From Spirochaetales bacterium (GTDB lineage Bacteria; Spirochaetota; Spirochaetia; SPDA01), in NCBI GenBank assembly GCA_004525155.1, contig SPDA01000084.1, forward strand, positions 1 through 7,287: DNA of 7,287 nucleotides, given 5' to 3'. A model generated the notes under the pieces. It saw nothing but the letters and a program-made list of their open reading frames with translations. It searched no databases and had not been told where the DNA came from. Below are positions 1 to 5,108 of this stretch, piece after piece; position 1 is the stretch's first letter; every line of letters starts with the position of its first letter. A program made the translations under genes and the position numbers.

Positions 1-578
1 GCGTTTCCCTTCCCTTTAATGCCGAGAAGATGGTCCACAAAGGACGTTTTCGTTTTGACCTCGAACCGGATATTCCCGTAGGGAGCAAAGGCTTCGATGA
101 ACCTCCGGGAAATCCGGAAAAGCGGATCGAGAAGAAGGGAGTCCCCGGTTTCCCCGGTTCCCGCGCGAAAAATTCTGTCCGGGTGCTTTTCCGCCAATGC
201 TGTCAGGCTTTTCACCGCGTCTTCCACATTTACCGCAACGGTAATGGGCTGATAGTTCAGATAATGCTTCATGATGCAGTAGGAGCACCCAAGGGTGCAG
301 CCGCCGTAGACATTAAGGGTCAGATAGTTGCAGCAGACCTGCCCCCTGGAACCAGGACAGGGTCGCAGCATGTTCCCATGGTCCATGGAGACGACAAGGG
401 TCCGCTGGTTCAGGTATTCCCGGGGTATTTCCTCCGCACCGTCGATGTAATGTACGGGTATATTCTCAAGGCCGGTGAGGGCATTCCGCACCAGGGCAGC
501 CCTGGAAGCCGAAGACAGTACCTCGTTAACCACATAGACCCGTGAAAACAGGTCATTGAAGGATACTGAAAAGCTCAT
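1..578 (-). CDS. SPL-family radical SAM protein (3' end beyond the window)
   Basis: The first 192 residues of a radical S-adenosylmethionine protein of the spore photoproduct lyase family; the C-terminus lies off the left edge. The [4Fe-4S] cluster motif is C94-TLG-C98-SY-C101 (CxxxCxxC), followed by IMKHYLN, which resembles the YCYLQxYLN stretch typical of this family. A GTGE..DSLLLD segment lies near residues 140-151, and VKTKT at 174-178 probably starts a later barrel strand. The ATG at 576-578 is preceded by GGGAGG/AGGGG about 10 nt upstream and lies inside the end of the upstream ParB-like frame (26 bp overlap), so translational coupling is likely. True spore photoproduct lyases repair the 5-thyminyl-5,6-dihydrothymine lesion using a hydrogen-donor cysteine about 45 residues after the cluster. 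No cysteine is present between residues 102 and 192, so that reaction is doubtful and the substrate is unknown. Family membership is fairly certain; function is not. Confidence 0.85.
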   Translation of the reverse strand, partial: MSFSVSFNDLFSRVYVVNEVLSSASRAALVRNALTGLENIPVHYIDGAEEIPREYLNQRTLVVSMDHGNMLRPCPGSRGQVCCNYLTLNVYGGCTLGCSYCIMKHYLNYQPITVAVNVEDAVKSLTALAEKHPDRIFRAGTGETGDSLLLDPLFRISRRFIEAFAPYGNIRFEVKTKTSFVDHLLGIKGKGN

Positions 579-1410
579 CCGCGTAATCCCCTGCCTCCCG
601 CAGTTTTAAAACAGCCGCAGCCAGCTGCTCCTTCGAAGAAAAGGAAAATTCCACCCGGAAGGAGGAACCCTCGAAGTTTTCCGGCGCGCTCAGCAATATG
701 CCGGTACCTTTGAACAGCCGGTGCCTGTACCGTTCAAATTCCCTGGACAGGTCCGTACTTGCCGGATTCCGCAGGGAGGCCAGGCCCGCCGCCGGGTTTT
801 CCCGTTTTTCAAGTTCAGAAATCATCTTAAGAAGCGCCGCTTCATCAAGCCCGTCCCGAAGGGAAATATCCGAAAGCTGGGAAAGGAATTACCTCCTCCT
901 GCTGAAGGAGAGACGCCGGAGAAGGGCGGCGCAGGCTTCCAGAACACCGGGTGGAAGACGGTGTGCCCTGCCCGGACTGAATAGAGTATATGCGTTTTTC
1001 AGGTCGAGAAGCCCTTCATCCACAAACCCCTTGACGGACAGGGGAAGACTGTCATACTGGTCAGCCTGTAACAGGAAATCTCCCCTCTCCTGGACAAGGG
1101 GCGAAATTTCCGGCGCTTTATCATAAAGCCCGTGTTTCCCGAGAAAATCCCTTATTTTCGCCTTTTCGGCAGGGGTATAGCTGTTTTTTCTGCCTTCACA
1201 GAGGAGCGCTATTTTCAGCAGTTCCGCCGTATCCCCTTCCACCCGTACGCACCAGAGGGCCGTAAGCGATGCCCGCAGTGCGGCCTTAAGTAAGGGAAAT
1301 CCCCAGATAAGCCTGCCGCCGTCCGCAACGCAGAGCGGCGGATGACATCCGAGTTCCATAAGGCGCGTATCCGGAGGCGCCAGTCCGGGGGCAGGATTTC
1401 CCGCAAACAT
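553..1410 (-). pseudogene. ParB-like-domain protein interrupted by an in-frame TAA
   Basis: One reading frame runs from about 1410 to 553 (285 sense and stop codons before the final TGA), broken only by a TAA at 889-891 (codon 174). Coding character continues in the same frame after it (FLSQLSDISLRDGLDEAALLKM...), so this looks like one gene with a nonsense codon, not two genes or a frameshift. A CAA (Gln) to TAA transition would restore ...SFSRRRQFLSQLS. The N-terminal part (GCHPPLCVADGGRLIWGF, then EGDTAELLKIALLCEGR and YTPAEKAKI) resembles the ParB/Spo0J N-terminal fold, with its G-x-PPL...GG-x-LI-x-G pattern and the following helices. This is recognition by eye, and the role is unknown. 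The ATG at 1410 is preferred because CGGAG lies 6 nt upstream. The frame is open to a GTG at 1476, but that extension has TTA/TTG-rich leucine codons, has no ribosome site and overlaps the likely promoter. The 5' fragment would be 173 residues. The 3' part has an in-frame ATG at 825 but a poor ribosome site. Confidence 0.65.
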
Positions 1411-1466
1411 ATCGAACTCCGACCCCATTCCCGATAAAACGGCACACGATACCAATTCCATACCGA

Positions 1467-1496
1467 TTAATAACACATATCACAATCTATTGACAG
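1467..1496 (-). promoter_or_regulatory. Candidate promoter for the ParB-like/SPL unit
   Basis: Read on the minus strand, CTGTCA (1496-1491, 4 of 6 matches to the -35 consensus) is followed after 18 nt by TATTAA (1472-1467, 4 of 6 matches to the -10). Transcription would begin near 1460, which leaves about 50 nt of leader before the preferred ATG at 1410 and rules out the GTG at 1476. The -35 overlaps that of the opposing cyclase promoter. This was judged by eye and is weak. Confidence 0.3.
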
Positions 1497-1519
1497 CGCA
1501 TTCCGCGGGGTGGTACTGT
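1490..1519 (+). promoter_or_regulatory. Candidate promoter for the diguanylate cyclase gene
   Basis: A perfect TTGACA at 1490-1495 is followed after 18 nt by TACTGT (1514-1519), which keeps the key TA...T positions but is otherwise weak. A better -10-like TACAAT at 1521-1526 is too far from this -35 (25 nt). The leader to the ATG at 1605 would be about 80 nt and AT-rich. Other AT-rich hexamers nearer the gene, such as TATTAT at 1580-1585, cannot be excluded. Confidence 0.35.
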
Positions 1520-1604
1520 TTACAATAATGTTGCAGTTTATGCGTGATTTAGCTGTTTTCCTTTATTTAAAAAAGGCAGTATTATTTAATATGAGGAAAA
1601 GAGT

Positions 1605-2759
1605 ATGGAATTAAATTCCGATAAATATAACATTTCCGCGAACCTCATTAAAATTCTTATCGAATCAGCATCCGCTGAAAAAGATTTTACACTGCTTCTA
1701 GAGTCGCTTCGCGGTTCAGCCGAGTTTTCCGATGATCTTCACGCAACTCTTCTTTCATCCCTCTGCGGGCTTGAATTTCCCGAGGCGGAAGCGAAACAGT
1801 ATGTGGACGATGTGCTTGACAATAAAGCGCGCATGGAAGTCAGACTGGAAAGGCCGGTATCTTTTCATGTGGCGCTGCTTGACCATTTAATGAAAAACGG
1901 ACAAAGAATCGCCTGCCCGAAGATAACAGATCTGAAAACCTTTGAAGAGCGGACAAAGCTCATTATGGTGGACGAACTGACCGGTCTTTACAACAGAAGG
2001 TACGTCGATTCCATATTGAGCAGGGAAATCGACCGGGCGAAGCGGTTCAACCTGCAGCTGTCGGTCCTTTTTACGGACCTGGACAATTTCAAGCAGGTAA
2101 ACGATAACCACGGCCACCACACGGGAGATGAGGTACTCAAGCAGTACAGCGCAATTTTAGAAGAAAGTCTCCGTACACATGACGTGGCCGCCAGGTACGG
2201 CGGCGAAGAATTTATTGTCGTCTTGCCGGAGACGGCGGACACCGGCGCAAAAATTTACGGCGACCGCCTACTCGAAAAATGCCGGCACCATGCCTTCCCC
2301 ATGGGTTTGAACATCAGCTTTTCCGGAGGCATTGCCTGTTACCCGAACCACGGCAGCACGGCCACCTCGATTATCGAGCAGGCGGATATCGGACTTTACT
2401 ATTCCAAGGCAAAGGGTAAAAACCAGATTACCATACTGGAAAACAACAAGCGCAATGCTGTCCGCTACCCCACGGTACTGGATGTGCGTTATATAACCAA
2501 CCAGTCCCATCTGGAAGGCAAAACCAAGAATGTATCGATAAGCGGTTTATCTTTCATGGGTTCTGCACCCATCCAGGTAGGTGAAACCATCCAGCTTCAT
2601 CTGCAGCTTCCCGCTACGGACAAGGTATTCGAGGTAGGGGCGCAGATTGTATGGGTCAGGAAGATTCAGCCGAAAATGGACTATTTTCTTGGAGCCAAGT
2701 TCACCAATCTCAAACCCGAGATTATTAATCTGGTGGATAAAACAGGCCTCCCCGCCTGA
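1605..2759 (+). CDS. Diguanylate cyclase with C-terminal PilZ domain (GGDEF-PilZ)
   Basis: A 384-residue protein that should condense two GTP into cyclic di-GMP. Residues 1-115 are a mostly helical N-terminal region with no recognised sensor domain and no membrane segment. The GGDEF domain spans about 118-280: DELTGLYNRR at 123-132, the metal-binding aspartate D158 in FTDLDNFK, D175 in TGDEVL, the active-site GGEEF at 199-203, and ADIGLYYSKAKGKN at 260-273. An inhibitory-site RxxD (R190-THD193) lies exactly five residues before GGEEF, as in product-inhibited cyclases. The PilZ c-di-GMP-binding domain follows at about 282-380, with R283-NAV-R287 (RxxxR) and N309-V-S311-IS-G314 (NxSxxG). All catalytic and binding residues appear intact, so an active enzyme is expected. 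GAGGA at 1593-1597 sits 7 nt before the ATG and supports this start. The gene is monocistronic, with divergent and convergent neighbours. It is probably cytoplasmic; the input signal is unknown. Confidence 0.93.
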   Translation: MELNSDKYNISANLIKILIESASAEKDFTLLLESLRGSAEFSDDLHATLLSSLCGLEFPEAEAKQYVDDVLDNKARMEVRLERPVSFHVALLDHLMKNGQRIACPKITDLKTFEERTKLIMVDELTGLYNRRYVDSILSREIDRAKRFNLQLSVLFTDLDNFKQVNDNHGHHTGDEVLKQYSAILEESLRTHDVAARYGGEEFIVVLPETADTGAKIYGDRLLEKCRHHAFPMGLNISFSGGIACYPNHGSTATSIIEQADIGLYYSKAKGKNQITILENNKRNAVRYPTVLDVRYITNQSHLEGKTKNVSISGLSFMGSAPIQVGETIQLHLQLPATDKVFEVGAQIVWVRKIQPKMDYFLGAKFTNLKPEIINLVDKTGLPA

Positions 2760-2763
2760 CAGA

Positions 2764-4083
2764 TCAGTTCTTCATTACCACAGGCTGGCCGGTGGTTTCC
2801 AGAACATCCCTCCACAGACTTCCTTCAATATCCACGGAATTCTTTCGTGAAACCGCAATTTCTATCGGCAGATGGACGAGCACGTTGTTCACCAGGCTGA
2901 TGAGGACCTTGGTTCTGCCGGCCATGGCCGCGTGTACGGCATTGGTGCCGAGGCGGGCGCAGTAAATGGAATCCGTCGGGAAGGCGGGCGCGCTTCGTAT
3001 CATGTAACTAGGGTCAATATATTTCATGTTTACTTCGATATTCCGCTTTTTGAAGTATTGGGATATTTCGGTCTTCAGATAGGCACCAATGTCGCCCAGT
3101 TTTTTGTTCCCCGACTCATCGGCCTGACCCGTAGGATTCATGAGATCCTGCCCCGCCCCTTCCGCTGCAAGTATAACCGCGTGATTTCTGGCGAGCAGCC
3201 GCTTTTCCAGGTGCACAAATAATCCATTGGGGCCCTCCAGGTCAAACTGGAACTCCGGTATAAGGCAGAAATTGACGTCGCTGGTGGCGAGACTGGTGCT
3301 GGCGGCAATAAAGCCGGCATCCCTTCCCATAACCTTCACAAGCCCGATGCCGTGGACCGAATCGTTGGCTTCCACGTGGGCACTGTGAATGGCCTCGACA
3401 GCCTTGGTAACGGCTGTTTCGAAACCGAAAGATCTTTCCACAAAGCTTATATCATTGTCTATGGTTTTCGGTATACCTATCACGGCAACTTTCGTGTTCC
3501 TGGTTTCAAGCTCCCGGGCGATGGCAAGGGCCCCGTTCAGCGTACCGTCGCCGCCTATGGTAAACAGGATGTTTATATTCATGCGCTCAATGGCGTCGGC
3601 TATGGCGGGGACATCTCCCCCGCCCCGCGAGGAACCGAGAATGGTGCCTCCCTGGTTGTGTATGGATTTAACGATTTCGGGGTTGAGCTCCATGGTCGGG
3701 ATATTGTATTCGGAGAGAAATCCCCGGTAACCATACCGTATACCTGTAATACGCTTGATGCCGTACCGGTACCAGAGGCAGTGTACAATGGCCCGGATTA
3801 CGTCATTCAGGCCGGGACAGAGGCCGCCGCAGGTTACAATGGCCGCATGCACATGGCTTGGATTGAAATAGACCATTTCCCTGGGGCCCGCCTTTTCAAG
3901 AAGCTCCTCTTTATTGTACTCCCTTCGCGGGTCCTTCGGCCGGGCATTTAAATCGAACAGGATGAATTCATCATCAGCAACATAATTGGCAAGTTTGTCC
4001 CCGTGAATTTTAGACATTTTCACCGGAGACTGCACTTTGCAGGGACCTAACACCGGCACGGTAAAATTTGTTTCGTTTTCCAT
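2764..4083 (-). CDS. pfkA: ATP-dependent 6-phosphofructokinase, atypical clade X of the PPi-PFK group
   Basis: Phosphorylates fructose 6-phosphate to fructose 1,6-bisphosphate, the committed step of glycolysis, in the cytoplasm. It has 439 residues from the chosen start, typical of the long PFKs of spirochaetes, trypanosomes and plants and longer than the roughly 320-residue E. coli enzyme. Positions here count from the upstream ATG at 4095; subtract 4 for the preferred start. Visible motifs are CGGLCPGLND at 89-98, GGDGT at 181-185, PKTIDND at 209-215 with the catalytic-base aspartate D213, SFGFETA at 222-228, MGRDAG at 256-261, PEF at 280-282 and YMIR at 364-367. Glycine at 184 (not Asp) predicts ATP as phosphoryl donor, while lysine at 210 is the residue normally found in PPi-using enzymes. 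Their combination marks the atypical ATP-dependent clade. The ATG at 4083 is preferred because GGAG (4093-4090) lies 6 nt before it; the in-frame ATG at 4095 has no ribosome site. Its stop is 4 bp from the cyclase stop. Confidence 0.9.
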   Translation of the reverse strand: MENETNFTVPVLGPCKVQSPVKMSKIHGDKLANYVADDEFILFDLNARPKDPRREYNKEELLEKAGPREMVYFNPSHVHAAIVTCGGLCPGLNDVIRAIVHCLWYRYGIKRITGIRYGYRGFLSEYNIPTMELNPEIVKSIHNQGGTILGSSRGGGDVPAIADAIERMNINILFTIGGDGTLNGALAIARELETRNTKVAVIGIPKTIDNDISFVERSFGFETAVTKAVEAIHSAHVEANDSVHGIGLVKVMGRDAGFIAASTSLATSDVNFCLIPEFQFDLEGPNGLFVHLEKRLLARNHAVILAAEGAGQDLMNPTGQADESGNKKLGDIGAYLKTEISQYFKKRNIEVNMKYIDPSYMIRSAPAFPTDSIYCARLGTNAVHAAMAGRTKVLISLVNNVLVHLPIEIAVSRKNSVDIEGSLWRDVLETTGQPVVMKN

Positions 4084-4089
4084 AGGAAT

Positions 4090-4093
4090 CTCC
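4090..4093 (-). promoter_or_regulatory. Ribosome binding site that decides the pfkA start
   Basis: GGAG on the minus strand lies 6 nt upstream of the ATG at 4083 and overlaps the codons of the upstream in-frame ATG at 4095. The upstream ATG has no purine-rich site before it. The likely transcription start near 4111 would give a short leader that contains this site. Confidence 0.55.
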
Positions 4094-4117
4094 ATGAATC
4101 AGTCTTTGGCTCGGAAT

Positions 4118-4147
4118 ATTCTACCAGCTTCCCCGCCCGTTTAGCAA
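4118..4147 (-). promoter_or_regulatory. Promoter of pfkA
   Basis: On the minus strand, TTGCTA (4147-4142, 4 of 6) is followed after 18 nt by TAGAAT (4123-4118, 5 of 6). The -10 is preceded by TGG, an extended -10 element. Transcription would begin near 4111, leaving about 28 nt of leader to the ATG at 4083. This is the best sigma-70-type promoter match seen in the window. A perfect TTGACA further upstream (4161-4156) has no -10 at a usable distance. Confidence 0.5.
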
Positions 4148-4291
4148 GGTATCCCTGTCAAAAGCTTTGGAATCGTCATCATCGCGGCTATAATCCCGGA
4201 GGGGTTTCGCGGGCTTAATTCCTGACACCCTCCCGGGAAGGAAAGCCTGTGCCTCCGCTTTTGCCGAAATGAACCACCTTGTTAAATCAGG
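4121..4291 (-). other. Coding-like stretch without a good start, between uppP and pfkA
   Basis: The 224-bp gap between the uppP stop and the pfkA start holds a 56-codon open stretch on the minus strand (4291-4124, closed by TAG at 4123-4121). It lacks an ATG and a convincing ribosome site; a GTG inside it directly abuts GGGAGG. The second half reads as a hydrophilic peptide (KPLRDYSRDDDDSKAFDRDT). Shifting by one base near 4148 continues into LAKRAGKLVEYSEPKTDSW in the neighbouring frame. This could be the remnant of a small gene, or a small gene with a frameshift, but a 56-codon open frame is not rare by chance. I do not recognise a family. An imperfect GC-rich inverted repeat (4194-4204 with 4226-4238) lies inside it. 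Confidence 0.15.
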
Positions 4292-4304
4292 TCATTATAC
4301 CTAA
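4281..4304 (-). terminator. Weak terminator candidate after uppP
   Basis: Just after the uppP stop, the minus strand can form a 6-bp stem, TTAGGT with ACCTGA (one G-U pair), around a 6-nt loop (4304-4287), followed by TTTAAC. The stem is short and the T-tract is minimal. The loop region also contains TATAAT (4299-4294), which could act as a -10 element, though no matching -35 is visible. Read-through into pfkA is therefore possible. Confidence 0.22.
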
Positions 4305-4307
4305 GAT

Positions 4308-5108
4308 TCAGACAGTCAGGAGAATAAAGTAAAGAATTACCGCAGGTATTAAATAAATGCTGAAAAGGTAAAGCCTCCCTTTTTTCACCGCCCGAAGGAG
4401 AAGGAGCAGTGAAAACAGGCCGGCAGCAAAAGCAGCTGCCATGCCAGCACACAGGGCCGGTATACCCACGGTCCGTTCCAGCGCGGGAACGTCCTTCAGT
4501 TCCAGAACAAAGGCGCCGAGAATGGCGGGTATGGCGATGAGGAAGGCGAACTCTCCGGCTTTTTCCCTGCTGAGGCCAGAGGCAAGGCCGCCGGCTATGG
4601 ATATGCCGGAACGCGAGATACCGGGAAACACGCCGATGCCCTGGACCAGCCCGGTTATGATGCCCGCCTTTACGCCGATCGTTGAATAATCATCGCTGCC
4701 TTTGAAAAAGCGCGTAAGCAGAAGGATTATGCCGGTCACGGTCAGAAGAAGGGCGATTATTTTCGGCCGCCCCTCCATGTTCAGTTTCGAAATACCAAAC
4801 CCGACCACCACCGTTATCGCAGTGGCAAGGACAATGACAAAAAAAAGCCGTCTGTGCTCGGCATCCCCCTCTCCGGTTTTTTTTACGATTCCCCTGCCCA
4901 GGGCGGCAAAAATGGCGCCAATGCGCTTCCTGAAGACTATGATAATCACAAGCAGCGTCGAAATATGAAGAAGCACATCGAAAAACACGGGTGTTTCCCC
5001 GATATGAAGCAGCACCCGCGCGAGCACCAGATGGCCTGAACTCGAAACGGGAAGAAATTCGGTCAGTCCCTGGACCAGACCCAAAAGCATCGCCTGAACA
5101 AGAGTCAT
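4308..5108 (-). CDS. uppP: Undecaprenyl-diphosphatase UppP (BacA)
   Basis: An integral membrane enzyme of 266 residues, normal for the family. It removes one phosphate from undecaprenyl diphosphate to regenerate the lipid carrier used for peptidoglycan and other envelope polymers. The two family signatures are intact: QG-LT-EFLPVSSSGH at 13-26 (with E17, the SSS run 22-24 and H26) and PGISRSG at 162-168 (R166). H48 in LLHIST is also present. Several hydrophobic segments span the protein, including roughly 50-60, 88-106, 117-132, 185-203, 216-238 and 246-264. The ATG at 5108 overlaps the TGA of the lytic transglycosylase gene as ATGA. AGGAGG (5120-5115) lies 6 nt before it, inside the end of that gene, so the two are translated from one message. 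Family members confer bacitracin tolerance when overproduced. No missing key residue was seen. Confidence 0.95.
   Translation of the reverse strand: MTLVQAMLLGLVQGLTEFLPVSSSGHLVLARVLLHIGETPVFFDVLLHISTLLVIIIVFRKRIGAIFAALGRGIVKKTGEGDAEHRRLFFVIVLATAITVVVGFGISKLNMEGRPKIIALLLTVTGIILLLTRFFKGSDDYSTIGVKAGIITGLVQGIGVFPGISRSGISIAGGLASGLSREKAGEFAFLIAIPAILGAFVLELKDVPALERTVGIPALCAGMAAAFAAGLFSLLLLLRAVKKGRLYLFSIYLIPAVILYFILLTV

Noticed and set aside
30..545. Plus-strand open frame (171 codons) opposite the SPL-type gene
   Set aside because: The minus strand carries the radical SAM cysteine motif and a good start; the plus frame reads as a shadow.
889..1410. Frameshift in the ParB-like gene
   Set aside because: The coding frame is the same before and after the TAA, so a base substitution explains the break and an indel does not.
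1540..1614. 24-residue leader frame overlapping the cyclase start
   Set aside because: It has no ribosome binding site before its ATG and no attenuator-like structure after it, so it is probably chance in an AT-rich leader.
3352..3951. Plus-strand open frame (199 codons) opposite pfkA
   Set aside because: It is antisense to the conserved PFK active-site region and has no recognisable protein features.
4194..4238. GC-rich inverted repeat in the uppP-pfkA gap as a uppP terminator
   Set aside because: The stem is interrupted by a bulge, the loop is over 20 nt and no T-tract follows on the minus strand.
4200..4300. Riboswitch upstream of pfkA, including a c-di-GMP type suggested by the nearby cyclase
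   Set aside because: The conserved core of the GEMM-type c-di-GMP riboswitch is not present, and the likely pfkA transcription start lies downstream of this region.
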